DNA from: Bacteroidota bacterium
GTDB lineage: Bacteria; Bacteroidota; Bacteroidia; JACCXN01
Direction of reading: 5' to 3'
Assembly (NCBI GenBank): GCA_013696965.1
Contig: JACCXN010000094.1
Coordinates: 1 to 64,000, forward strand
DNA length: 64,000 nt
In this document: positions 16,699-24,768 of the stretch, one piece after another
How the letters are laid out: every line of letters begins with the position of its first letter
Position numbering within the stretch: position 1 is the stretch's first letter
Position numbers and translations under genes: made by a program
Notes under the pieces: generated by a model
The model's input: the letters and a program-made list of their open reading frames with translations, nothing else
Database searches by the model: none
What the model was told of the DNA's origin: nothing

Positions 16699-17730
16699 TT
16701 AATTTGCAACGGCAAATTTTCCGTTTATTTTTTCTGTATTTGTTTTAACAGAATAAAAGTAAATCCCGTTGTTGTAATTTGATGTATTTACCTCAATAGA
16801 CTGAGTAGAAGAAACATTGGCAACAGAAAGTGTTTCAACAATTCTTCCGTTAATATCCGTTATTTCCAATGTTACATTTGAAGTAGAAGGAAGGCTGAAC
16901 ATAACGGTAATTTTATCCATGGCTGGATTTGGGCGAACGCCATGAGAAGCTAAGCCATTGTTGTTTTTAATGCCAACAGGAAGAAACTCAACAACAGGAT
17001 AAATTGCCAATGCAACATCTATTCCCCAAGTATTAGCAGTACCATCATTAAAAGGCATCCAGTCACCTGGTAATGGTCCCCATAATTCGAAAGTATTTGT
17101 TACGGCATCAGTAAAATCACCATCCGATGAAGTCCAAACACCAGCATAAGTGCCTACAATGTGATTAAAGGTAAATCCTGCCCAGAAAATCTCATCCATA
17201 GGAATTAAAGCACCAGTAGGAAATGCAGCAGAAACATTGTAAGCAGCTCTAGTGCCAATAGGTTGTGCAGCCAGCTGGTTTGTATCCATGTCAGCATGAG
17301 TAAAAGGGGTGCCAGTGGCTAATACTGCTCCCGGTATTCCATTATTATCAGCCCAAATGGTTGGTGTAAATGATTGAGCTCCAGTACCCTCTTTTCCACC
17401 AAACCAGAATAAAAGTTCACTTATTGTTCCAGCACCAGTTACACCATAAGTAGCATCAAATTTTTGAGCTTTTGCTATATCTCCATAAGAGTTTGATCCA
17501 CCCACAAAGCCACCATCTCCTGCTGTACCTGAACGAATAAGAGTAGGCGTGCTTGAGTTAAAATCAAGGTGAAGGGTTAGGGTATCGGAAGCGTTTCTGC
17601 TTACAGCCCCATTTGAACTGCTAATTTCCAAAGGTAAAACATTAACAGCTTGTGAGGTTGAAATTCTTTTTTGCCCTATCGAAAAAGAGGCAAGTCCCAT
17701 AAGGACTGAGAAAAAGTAAATTTTTTTCAT
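16699..17730 (-). CDS. Secreted protein with type IX sorting domain
   Basis: The 343-residue protein has a signal peptide (about 1-19, ending SIGQ), a beta-rich middle of no recognised family (about 50-250, Gly/Thr/Asp-rich, with WFGGKEGTGAQSFTPTIWAD) and a C-terminal type A sorting domain (about 268-343: GVRPNPAMDKITVMF, TDINGRIVET, YNNGIYFYSVKT). It is probably exported by the T9SS and either released or attached to the surface. It is monocistronic, with a strong terminator 30 bases downstream. Confidence 0.88.
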   Translation of the reverse strand: MKKIYFFSVLMGLASFSIGQKRISTSQAVNVLPLEISSSNGAVSRNASDTLTLHLDFNSSTPTLIRSGTAGDGGFVGGSNSYGDIAKAQKFDATYGVTGAGTISELLFWFGGKEGTGAQSFTPTIWADNNGIPGAVLATGTPFTHADMDTNQLAAQPIGTRAAYNVSAAFPTGALIPMDEIFWAGFTFNHIVGTYAGVWTSSDGDFTDAVTNTFELWGPLPGDWMPFNDGTANTWGIDVALAIYPVVEFLPVGIKNNNGLASHGVRPNPAMDKITVMFSLPSTSNVTLEITDINGRIVETLSVANVSSTQSIEVNTSNYNNGIYFYSVKTNTEKINGKFAVAN

Positions 17731-17826
17731 AGTTAGATTTATTTGTTTTTATTGATTGTACTTGCAATATTAAGGATTTTTACTGATATTTCAAAAGCAC
17801 AAAGGATTAAATAAATTTTATTGGGC

Positions 17827-18311
17827 TCATTTAGAGTTTATAAAACCAACAAGCTCATCATAAAGTTCGTTTTCTTGATCCTCTAGTTGCATAATCATTT
17901 GCATGTGGGTTTTGCCCGGATAAATTTTATGGATAAAATCTTTTCCAAATTTGGATAGCTTGTCAATGAAAAACCGGTTGTCTGATTTTAGCACCTCATT
18001 GGTTTTCACCAGTAAAAATCAGGAAAGGAATTTCACTTTCTTCAAGAAATTCAGAGGGAGAGCCTCTGTGCCAGTTTTCCGGGTTGTTGGTGAAAATCAG
18101 CTTTATCTGCTCGAAGTAAATATTTTTATGGGCCTCAATAAAGTCCTTTGAATTGAGGCCAAAAGCATCAATGAGAATGCATCCTTTAATAACACCAGGG
18201 GCATTTGATGCAATTAAAAATTCAGGATTCAAGGAAACCAATGCAGCAAGATGTCCACCTGCAGAATGACCGGAGATAAATATTTTTTGATTGTTTCCAT
18301 TAAAATATTGG
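17827..18311 (-). pseudogene. Decayed alpha/beta-hydrolase (esterase/lipase) gene
   Basis: Two frames together read as the C-terminal two thirds of an alpha/beta hydrolase. The nucleophile elbow GHSAGGHLAALV lies at about 18245-18285, EIPFLIFTGENQ at the end of the first frame, and the catalytic-His region PGKTHMQMI in the second. A single base is missing in the A-run at about 18003-18006 (GGTGAAAACC for GGTGAAAAACC), which splits the frames at ENQ*/KTNEV. Upstream, an in-frame stop appears near 18312, so the N-terminal third is gone. The break lies about 13 bases from the 15-bp tRNA-like repeat at 18325, which suggests rearrangement removed the 5' end. Confidence 0.8.
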
Positions 18312-18324
18312 ATACCTTATGTGT

Positions 18325-18339
18325 GTGGCCTCTACAGGA
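18325..18339 (-). repeat. 15-bp copy of the tRNA-Arg 3' end (att-like, distal)
   Basis: GTGGCCTCTACAGGA is identical to 21897-21911, which is the 3' acceptor/T-arm end of tRNA-Arg(CCG), in the same orientation. Together they bracket about 3.6 kb on the 3' side of the tRNA, the geometry expected of tyrosine-integrase insertion. No integrase gene is present inside. The rest of 18340-18536 shows no gene. Confidence 0.6.
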
Positions 18340-18536
18340 CTAATGACCTAAGCTCATAAAAACAGTATACTCTAAGAGCTTCAAGCCTCTTTATTTAACC
18401 TGCTTTATTAACTGTATGTTCATCTAAAACACAAATAATACCTTTTATTCCCTTTCATTAATTATAGTTATGGGCAGTTTGTAAGTAATACCTGCCTACT
18501 ACAATTATAGGTTGAGCATATCCGGTTTAACAATTT

Positions 18537-19865
18537 TTACTTTTTATCGCCCCGCTTTCTGATAGGTTTTTTATACTTGGCAGCGGCCTTTTTTTTATGG
18601 GCGCCTCTTACATTTACTTTCTTGTTTTTATCAGACTTTTCATGAAAGCTAAGCCCGGAGGTTTTCTTCTTTATTTCGGGAAGATAATTCTTGACGAAAA
18701 CCTTGGGCTTTTCCTCAGGAATTAACTCATCAGAGATGGCTACTTCAGAAGGAAAATCAGTAATTGGAATTTGATACGACATCAATGATTCGATTGCTTG
18801 CTTTGCTTTTTCTTCCTGCTGTGTATAAAACAAAATAGAATTGCCATGTTGTTCGGCTCTGCCAGTTCTGCCAATGCGGTGCATGTAATTTTCAGGAAAC
18901 TCAGGAACGTCAAAATTGATCACATGTGATATTTTATCAAAATCTATCCCTCTTGCTATTACTTCCGTTGCTATCAATACTCTTTTAGCCCCACTTTCAA
19001 ATTCTTCAATTGATCTGATCCTGTAATTTTGCGATTTGTTAGAATGTATAATTCCAACCAAAGAAACATTGGATTTCTCCAGGCAATCAAATAATCTGTC
19101 CGCAATCTTTTTTCCTGTAACAAAAACCAATACTTTTTGGTATTCCTTACCTTTTAAAAGGTGCTTTAGCAAATTCACTTTTGTAAGAAAGTTTTTTACC
19201 GGGTAACATTGCTGGGAAATATTATTCAGGCGGGCTCCACTGGGGACAATGGAAATTTGGAACGGAGCGATAAAAAAATCCTCGATAATCGCTGCTACAT
19301 CACTAGTCATAGTGGCAGAAAACATAATGTTTTGCCTTTTTGCCGGAAGCAGCTCAAAGATATTGATGAGTTGGGGACGAAATCCATTGTCCAACATAAT
19401 ATCCACCTCGTCAATTACTAATTTTTTTATTGATTTAAAACTAAGTGACCCGCTAAGTACCAAGTCATACAGTCTGCCAGGGGTAGCTACCAATATATCC
19501 AGGCCCTGGGCAATGGCTTTCTTTTGAACATTAATGTTTGTTTCGCCAAATATGCCCAATACACGTACACTTTTGTATTTGGCATAACTGTTAATATTCT
19601 CAACCACCTGCATTACCAGTTCCCTGGTTGGTAAAAGAATCAGCACCCTTGGGTTAACTTCTTTGGAATATTTCATTTGATGCAAAATAGGCAGCATGTA
19701 GGCAAATGTTTTCCCTGTGCCTGTTTGGGCGATGCCAACAATATCCTTGTTGGAAAGTATAACAGGGTAGGCCTGCTCCTGGATTGGAGTTAGGGTATCA
19801 AAGCCCAGGTCTTCAATGGCTTGGTGCAGTTCTTTTGACAGGTTTAAATTTTCGAAGGTTTTCAT
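18537..19865 (-). CDS. DEAD-box-family ATP-dependent RNA helicase (DEVD variant)
   Basis: The start is placed at MKTFENLNLSKEL; the 38-codon upstream extension lies in REP DNA and is not typical. The 442-residue protein has the Q motif GFDTLTPIQ (21-29), motif I AQTGTGKT (46-53), motif Ia PTRELV, motif II DEVD at 152-155 instead of DEAD, motif III SAT (183-185), and the C-terminal motifs ARGIDF and HRIGRTGRA. A Lys/Arg-rich tail (about 395-442) probably adds RNA binding, as in RhlE-like cold-shock and ribosome-assembly helicases. It lies inside the segment bounded by tRNA-3' repeats, with REP DNA directly upstream. Family certain, cellular target inferred. Confidence 0.92.
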   Translation of the reverse strand: MKTFENLNLSKELHQAIEDLGFDTLTPIQEQAYPVILSNKDIVGIAQTGTGKTFAYMLPILHQMKYSKEVNPRVLILLPTRELVMQVVENINSYAKYKSVRVLGIFGETNINVQKKAIAQGLDILVATPGRLYDLVLSGSLSFKSIKKLVIDEVDIMLDNGFRPQLINIFELLPAKRQNIMFSATMTSDVAAIIEDFFIAPFQISIVPSGARLNNISQQCYPVKNFLTKVNLLKHLLKGKEYQKVLVFVTGKKIADRLFDCLEKSNVSLVGIIHSNKSQNYRIRSIEEFESGAKRVLIATEVIARGIDFDKISHVINFDVPEFPENYMHRIGRTGRAEQHGNSILFYTQQEEKAKQAIESLMSYQIPITDFPSEVAISDELIPEEKPKVFVKNYLPEIKKKTSGLSFHEKSDKNKKVNVRGAHKKKAAAKYKKPIRKRGDKK

Positions 19866-19933
19866 CACTAGTGTATTTGCATCTAAAGGTAGTGCTTTGA
19901 TTTTTAAGAATTTTATTTGTACATTAAACACTT

Positions 19934-20048
19934 GTAGAAAAATGGTTAAAACCATTTCTACGCTCAATTCAACATCCATCTATAACCCACGGTTTAAAAC
20001 CGTGGGTTATAGAGACGATAATTAGATTACAAACCATTTTAATGGTTT
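19934..20048. repeat. REP-like block A (three hairpins) before the transposase
   Basis: It contains three palindromes: an AATGGTT/AACCATT hairpin extended by flanking GTAGAAA/TTCTAC (19934-19961), ATAACCCACGGTTT/AAACCGTGGGTTAT (19981-20011) and AAACCATT/AATGGTTT (20031-20048). The same order recurs in blocks at 20574 and 20812. This fits the REP/BIME elements processed by REP-associated tyrosine transposases, whose gene starts 16 bases later. Confidence 0.85.
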
Positions 20049-20063
20049 AAAAAACGAACAATT

Positions 20064-20507
20064 ATGCCTCACTCATTCAATAAAATATGGATACATGCCA
20101 TTTGGGCAACCAAAATGAGAGTTCCGATGATACATTTACCCATTGAGCAAAAAATCTATCAATTTATTTCAGAGCAATTACGTGAACAAGGCTGTCCTGT
20201 TAGAATCATTAACGGCATGCCGGATCATATTCATTGTTTATTTCTTTTAAACCCTCAAAAATCCATTGCTGAAGTCATTAAACAAATAAAAGGCAGCAGT
20301 TCTCACTTTGTAAATCAATGCGATTTGATTCCTGAAAAATTTTCCTGGCAAACCGGATATGCCTCTTATTCGGTTTCTGAATCGGTTGTTGAAAAGGTTT
20401 TTCAATACATCAAAAACCAAAAGCAGCACCATCATAAAAAAACCTATGAAAAGGAATACGGTGAATTTTTGAAACTTTATGGGTTAAATAATGAAAGCGC
20501 TATTTAA
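20064..20507 (+). CDS. REP-associated tyrosine transposase (IS200/IS605-like, Y1_Tnp)
   Basis: The 147-residue HUH-type single-strand transposase has the metal-binding motif HIH at 55-57 (GMPDHIHCLF) and the catalytic tyrosine probably at Tyr115 (VFQYIKNQ), with an N-terminal strand FNKIWIHAIWAT typical of the family. It would nick and join single-stranded DNA at REP hairpins; RAYTs usually mobilise or disperse REP sequences instead of themselves. It is intact in length and flanked by its probable substrates on both sides (19934-20048, 20574-21030). The start ATG is confirmed by conservation of the first codons in the downstream truncated copies. Confidence 0.92.
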   Translation: MPHSFNKIWIHAIWATKMRVPMIHLPIEQKIYQFISEQLREQGCPVRIINGMPDHIHCLFLLNPQKSIAEVIKQIKGSSSHFVNQCDLIPEKFSWQTGYASYSVSESVVEKVFQYIKNQKQHHHKKTYEKEYGEFLKLYGLNNESAI

Positions 20508-20573
20508 TTTAGTAAACCCAGAGGTTACACACATCAAATCATAAATCTTTATATTCCTGAGCTATACTAGATT

Positions 20574-20811
20574 GCAGGTTGACACTTGTAAACAAAGGTT
20601 AATTATTTTCTGTGAGGGAAAATGGTTAAAACCATTTCAAAAAGCAAATCAACATCCATAACCCCCGGTTTAAACCGGGGGTTATGGAGACGATAATTAA
20701 GATTACAAACCATTTTAATGGTTTAAAAAAACGAACAATTATGCCTTACACTTCAATAAAATATAAATATATTCCATTTTGGGCAACCAAAAAGAGGAGT
20801 TTCGCTGAATA
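20574..20811. repeat. REP-like block B with truncated transposase start
   Basis: This 238-bp unit is followed in tandem by block C. It has the AATGGTT/AACCATT hairpin, a longer hairpin CCATAACCCCCGG/CCGGGGGTTATGG (20656-20687), the AACCATTTTAATGGTT hairpin and then a copy of the transposase start region (ATG at 20741) that breaks off after about 15 codons and ends in a stop. The C/G pair in the stem replaces an A/T pair of block A, a compensated change. Confidence 0.85.
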
Positions 20812-21030
20812 GCAGGTTTACACTTGTAAACAAAGGTTAATTATTTTCTGTTGGGAAAATGGTTAAAACCATTTCAAAAAGCAAATCAACATCCATAACC
20901 CCCGGTTTAAATCGTGGGTTATGGAGACGATAATTAGATTACAAACCATTTTAATGGTTTAAAAAACGAACAATTATGCCTCACTCATTCAATAAAATAT
21001 GGATACACTCCCTTTGGGCAACCAAAATAT
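20812..21030. repeat. REP-like block C with truncated transposase start
   Basis: This second tandem copy of block B has the same order of hairpins (main stem 20893-20924). Its stem mixes the left arm of B with the right arm of A and so carries a mismatch. From 20976 it encodes MPHSFNKIWIHSLWATK in frame with the real transposase N-terminus, then diverges and stops at 21044, giving a 22-codon stub. Confidence 0.85.
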
Positions 21031-21117
21031 TGAAACAACATTGAAAAATGTATTAATTCCGATTAATAACAATTAATCTGTTTGGTATAGGTAAAAATAT
21101 TTGTTTAAATTCAACCT

Positions 21118-21588
21118 ATGAAAATAATCCTAATTGCATTTTTAACTATTATAGTTTCATGCGCTCCTACTGCAAAAAGCCCTATGTTAGGGAGTACTTC
21201 AATATATCATTTTAGTTATGAGCATTTTCATGATGCAGATATTGAAGTGTTTCATCAGTACTACCCATTAGATAAATACAAGGAAGTAGAATCCTTTACA
21301 GTTAGCTATATTGCTAATATGCATAATCATGATTCTGACAAAACTGTACCCGAAAACTATATTTTAATTAACAGAGGGAATTCTGTTAACACAATAATTG
21401 AAAATAAAAAATATTGCAAAAGTAAAATTGATTCAATTTGTATAGATTACCTTAAAGGAATTAAAGCAGATGGGATTTTAAATTTGAAATATTCAGTTCA
21501 AGAATCAGAATACGGAAAGTTAACAGCATCAGGGCTTATAAAAAGCACAGAGTATAATTATAGTGGTATTTTATTGAGGAAGAAATAA
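21118..21588 (+). CDS. Hypothetical lipoprotein
   Basis: The 156-residue protein has a short lipoprotein signal (MKIILIAFLTIIVSCAP, Cys at 15). The mature part has a Tyr/His-rich segment (YHFSYEHFHDADIEVFHQYY) and a central KADGILNLKY motif; I recognise no family with certainty. It lies in the segment between the tRNA-like repeats, 74 bases past the last REP copy, and ends before a bidirectional terminator. Function unknown. Confidence 0.65.
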   Translation: MKIILIAFLTIIVSCAPTAKSPMLGSTSIYHFSYEHFHDADIEVFHQYYPLDKYKEVESFTVSYIANMHNHDSDKTVPENYILINRGNSVNTIIENKKYCKSKIDSICIDYLKGIKADGILNLKYSVQESEYGKLTASGLIKSTEYNYSGILLRKK

Positions 21589-21804
21589 AACTTTTCTATT
21601 TCAGAAGCCCTGATTCTAACTAAAAAATCAAAATAGCCATTATGAAAACAACGAACAGAGGGTGCTACATCCGCCCCAATCAATTTTTTCATATGGTTCT
21701 GTTATTTCTTTTCTCAAGTGTCATCTAATTACTATTAATATTGTTGCCTATTTAAAAGTGCCCTAATAATTCTTTTTTCAATCTAAACCGAGCAAGTTTT
21801 GGTA

Positions 21805-21845
21805 ATAAAAAAAGGCCTCAAGATTCTTGAAGCCTTCTTTTTTGT
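21805..21845. terminator. Bidirectional terminator
   Basis: GGCCTCAAG-ATT-CTTGAAGCC (21814-21834) is flanked by A7 on the left and T6 on the right. It can end the plus-strand lipoprotein transcript and the minus-strand tRNA-Arg transcript. The rest of 21589-21894 shows no gene. Confidence 0.85.
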
Positions 21846-21894
21846 CATTGATTTTGTCAATGTCGTCACTTGACTTGCTGATTATCAGCCTTGT

Positions 21895-21969
21895 TGGTGG
21901 CCTCTACAGGAATCGAACCTGTATCGTGGGCTTCGGAAACCCATGTACTATCCGTTGTACTAAGAGGCC
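21895..21969 (-). tRNA. tRNA-Arg (anticodon CCG)
   Basis: On the minus strand the acceptor GGCCTCT pairs with AGAGGCC. The anticodon loop is TTCCGAA (anticodon CCG, reads CGG), the T-arm is ACAGG-TTCGATT-CCTGT, and the discriminator A is followed by an encoded CCA. The length is 75 bases with CCA. Its 3' 15 bases are duplicated at 18325-18339. Confidence 0.95.
21897..21911 (-). repeat. 15-bp tRNA-Arg 3' end, proximal partner of the direct repeat
   Basis: GTGGCCTCTACAGGA inside the tRNA gene is identical to 18325-18339 and in the same orientation. It would be the tRNA-side attachment core if the segment between them is an integrated element. Confidence 0.6.
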
Positions 21970-22006
21970 AGAGGTTAATGCATCTCTAAAAACGATTAAA
22001 ACCGGC

Positions 22007-22014
22007 CAAAGGTA
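22007..22014 (-). promoter_or_regulatory. Candidate -7 element of tRNA-Arg(CCG)
   Basis: TACCTTTG on the minus strand fits TAnnTTTG, 37 bases before the 5' end of the tRNA. Confidence 0.5.
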
Positions 22015-22102
22015 CAAATTATCGAAGCTTTTAAAAGAAGGATTTTGCCTAAATCCAAGATAATTTCATTCAGACAATTTTAAGCATGTGGGTTTGATTC
22101 CA

Positions 22103-22321
22103 TTAATGTTCGGATATTTTTATTAAAAAAGTGGCGAGAGTAGCAAAAACAAAGCTGATAAAAAATATTATCCGGGTAATATTGGCCATTTTTAGGTTGT
22201 GCAACATTGCCCTTCCGTTTTTTGTCTTAAACCACATTAGGCTTAACAGAACAAGAATAAGGCTTGTAAGAACAAAAATTACCAGGCCAATTAAAATATA
22301 CCTGTCCATTTTTATATTCAT
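22103..22321 (-). CDS. Small two-helix membrane protein
   Basis: The 72-residue protein has two hydrophobic segments (about 8-30 and 50-67) separated by the basic loop WFKTKNGRAMLHNLK. The composition is that of a real small inner-membrane protein, and the frame opens at ATG with a second ATG four codons later. No family recognised. It stands alone between the tRNA and a plus-strand lipoprotein gene. Confidence 0.5.
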   Translation of the reverse strand: MNIKMDRYILIGLVIFVLTSLILVLLSLMWFKTKNGRAMLHNLKMANITRIIFFISFVFATLATFLIKISEH

Positions 22322-22644
22322 TTAAAAATTTTTCACCGCTAAAAGGGCGTTATGAACAGGATAATTGCAAGGAATATTCCATTAATTGCAAGGAATAGAT
22401 AAAGTGTTTTTTTCCCCGGAAAAGCATTTCAAACAGATAACAAATGCTTGGCTTAAATTGTTTTTGTTTTAATTCTGGTACTTTAATTTTTAGTTTGTTT
22501 AAATTTTTTTGAACAATTAAATATGTAACCATTTAGAAGAAAACCCATATAAGAAGTACTGAAATCGCTTAAAAAGCAAACCATCTTCCTTAAATTTTTT
22601 ACCTGAATCAGAAGTGAAATAGTACTAACGAAAAACTATGCGCC

Positions 22645-23007
22645 ATGAAAACAAAACTACAAACTCTGCCCTTCGTTTTTATTTTCTTCATTTTAATAGG
22701 ATGTCACAAAACAGGTCCTGTTGGGGATTGCAACTGCCCCATGGAAACTGGAAAAACCAGGCTAATGTACCAATCCACAAATTGCGATGATCCATGGGGT
22801 TATGCAAATTCACGTGAAAATACGGCTGCCCTGGTTGTAAAGTATTTCAATCTCCAGGGAATTAATTTTTCAAGTATAGGATTTGATGAAAAAGGAATTA
22901 CTAAAAACTGTTATAGCTGCAATTGTGTATCTGAAATAAGAATTTGTGTACAAGTTAATGAAAATGATGTACTTGCAATGATGGAAAACGGTTTTGCTCC
23001 TTTTTAA
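22645..23007 (+). CDS. Small cysteine-rich lipoprotein
   Basis: The 120-residue protein has a lipoprotein signal (FVFIFFILIGCHK, Cys about 21) and a mature domain with several cysteines (GDCNCP, STNCDD, NCYSCNC, IRICV) that could form disulphides in the periplasm. GINFSSIGFDEKGITKNCYSC is followed by a short beta-rich end. A terminator follows 18 bases downstream. Related short lipoproteins exist in the phylum, but their function is unknown. Confidence 0.7.
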   Translation: MKTKLQTLPFVFIFFILIGCHKTGPVGDCNCPMETGKTRLMYQSTNCDDPWGYANSRENTAALVVKYFNLQGINFSSIGFDEKGITKNCYSCNCVSEIRICVQVNENDVLAMMENGFAPF

Positions 23008-23024
23008 AATCGAATAAGTTTTAA

Positions 23025-23064
23025 AAAAAGAAGCAGCGTGTGAATTTCAGGCTGCTTCTTTTTT
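23025..23064 (+). terminator. Rho-independent terminator
   Basis: AAAAAGAAGCAGC pairs with GCTGCTTCTTTTT across a 13-base loop, followed by a T-run. It ends the small lipoprotein transcript and may also serve the convergent AI-2E-family gene. Confidence 0.88.
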
Positions 23065-23115
23065 TTATATCACAAAAGGATGAATAATATTAAAATAGGG
23101 AATTGGAATTTTAAT

Positions 23116-24138
23116 CTAAAGGCTTTGGCCGCCTTGCTTGCCATATTCGTTTTTATAAATACGAACAAGGAGCAGGAACAAACTCACTAATAAAGGACCA
23201 AAAATAAGTCCGATAAAGCCAAACAAAGGAACGCCAACTATCACCCCAAAAAGTGTTATTAAGGGGTGCACATTTGCCAGTTTGCGTTGAATAACAAGTC
23301 TGAAAAAATTATCAGATGCTCCCACTACAGCAACCCCATAAATGAGCAGTGCAATTGCCTGCCAGTTTTGACCCATCGAAAACAAAAGGATGCATACGGG
23401 TAAAACACCCATGGCAGTACCAACAAAAGGAATCATTGAAGAGATGGCAGTTATTGTGAACCAGAAAATGGGATCAGGAACCCCAAGTATTAAATAGCCT
23501 ATAAGTGCAATAGTTCCCTGTAACAGGGCAACTATGGGAATCCCAATAGCATTTGATTTTACCAGCTCGTTGCTGTCATTTCCAATTGCCAGGATGTTTT
23601 CTTCTTTTAAAGGAAGGTATTCAATAGCAAGTTCTTTAAGTTTTTCCGTGTTTACAAACAAATAATAAAGAATAAAATACATTATTCCAATTGCAATAAT
23701 AATGGTAAAAGTTCCTCCTGCCAGGCTCTCCAGGGTAGTTGCAACATAACTGCTTGCCTGGGAAGTATCAATGTTTTTTGTAATATCAAATCCCAGATAA
23801 TTTTCCGCAAATTTTGCCTTGTCTTCTATAAATGCAAGTATTTTTTCCGAATGCTTTATTGCCTTGCTAATTTTGTTTGAAATCATTATAACCACTGCTG
23901 TTACAGGCAGTAAAAAACACAGAAATGATGCAATCATTAATGTAACTGCTGCTGTGGAAGGTTTCCACCCCCTCAAAAGCAAATTGGACATCAATTTACG
24001 CAGTATAATATAGATTGTAAATGCGCCTAAAATTCCTGAAAGATAAGGGCTTAGCTCAAGGAAAATGAGCCCTCCCAGAAGTAGAATTGAAAACAAGGCA
24101 AATAACTGCCTGAACACCTCAGGTTTTATTTTGTCCAT
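23116..24138 (-). CDS. AI-2E family transporter
   Basis: The 340-residue inner-membrane protein has the AI-2E/YdiK/TqsA layout: paired N-terminal helices (LFALFSILLLGGLIFLELSP), a soluble central region, then C-terminal helices with the family motifs IPIVALLQGTIALIGYLILGVPDP and GVPLFGFIGLIFGPLL. Members export small molecules or ions, and the autoinducer-2 name fits only some of them, so the substrate is not predicted. A second member lies at 29581-30663 with limited identity. It is the last gene before a convergent terminator. Confidence 0.9.
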   Translation of the reverse strand: MDKIKPEVFRQLFALFSILLLGGLIFLELSPYLSGILGAFTIYIILRKLMSNLLLRGWKPSTAAVTLMIASFLCFLLPVTAVVIMISNKISKAIKHSEKILAFIEDKAKFAENYLGFDITKNIDTSQASSYVATTLESLAGGTFTIIIAIGIMYFILYYLFVNTEKLKELAIEYLPLKEENILAIGNDSNELVKSNAIGIPIVALLQGTIALIGYLILGVPDPIFWFTITAISSMIPFVGTAMGVLPVCILLFSMGQNWQAIALLIYGVAVVGASDNFFRLVIQRKLANVHPLITLFGVIVGVPLFGFIGLIFGPLLVSLFLLLVRIYKNEYGKQGGQSL

Positions 24139-24324
24139 CTGATTTTTCGGTTAGATTTACTGCGAATATACTCAAACATTAATAATTATGCTTAGACTAT
24201 TCTTAAAGATCAATAACTCTAACAGTATTTAATCCTGTTAAGCTGTTTTTGTGTAAATAAAACCTTTTGGGATTTTATCTAATTAAGACGGATTTGAAGG
24301 GAATTTTTTGATCTCACTTAATTT

Positions 24325-24690
24325 TTATACCAATGGATAAAAAGCATCTTCTATATGCTGAATTTTTGGTTCTCCTTTTATTGAAAACAGCACAGTGATT
24401 ATATCAAAACGCACTTCCAAATCAAGCTTTTTTTGTAGAACATAAGCCTCAGCACCTTTTACCAGTTGTTTTTGTTTTATTCTGGTTACCCAGGCTTCTG
24501 GTTCACCAAAATAATTCCCACTTCGTGTTTTAACTTCTGCCACTACTAAGGTTTTGTTTTGTTGAGCAATAATATCTATTTCGAACTTCTTGTAAATCCA
24601 GTTCTTTTCAATTATACTAAATCCCTTACTAAGTAAATATTCCAGTGCCATTTCTTCTCCTTTTTTCCCCGTAATATTATGTTCTGCCAT
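24325..24690 (-). CDS. yraN: YraN family (UPF0102) nuclease-fold protein
   Basis: The 121-residue protein has the UPF0102 pattern: GKKGEEMALEYLLSKGF, then NWIYKKFEIDIIA and VVAEVKTRSGNYFGEPEAWV. The E-ID-E-K residues form a PD-(D/E)xK endonuclease-like site (Glu, Asp, Glu-x-Lys). The length is normal. The family is nearly universal and implicated in Holliday junction or DNA processing, without a firm role. The 186-base gap to the upstream AI-2E gene shows no other feature. Confidence 0.93.
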   Translation of the reverse strand: MAEHNITGKKGEEMALEYLLSKGFSIIEKNWIYKKFEIDIIAQQNKTLVVAEVKTRSGNYFGEPEAWVTRIKQKQLVKGAEAYVLQKKLDLEVRFDIITVLFSIKGEPKIQHIEDAFYPLV

Positions 24691-24768
24691 AGAATTGGTT
24701 TAATTGTTATTGTTTTTTCTTGCACCATTCAATAAAATCACTATTTTCGTAGAACATAATTCACGGTG

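Noticed and set aside
19866-19979. N-terminal extension of the helicase
   Set aside because: Encoded by REP hairpin DNA and not typical for DEAD-box proteins, which start close to the Q motif.
21827-22063. 78-codon plus-strand frame across the tRNA-Arg gene
   Set aside because: It reads through the antisense of a clear tRNA and a terminator.
22350-22532. 60-codon minus-strand frame
   Set aside because: No signal, no domain and biased composition; unlikely to be a gene.
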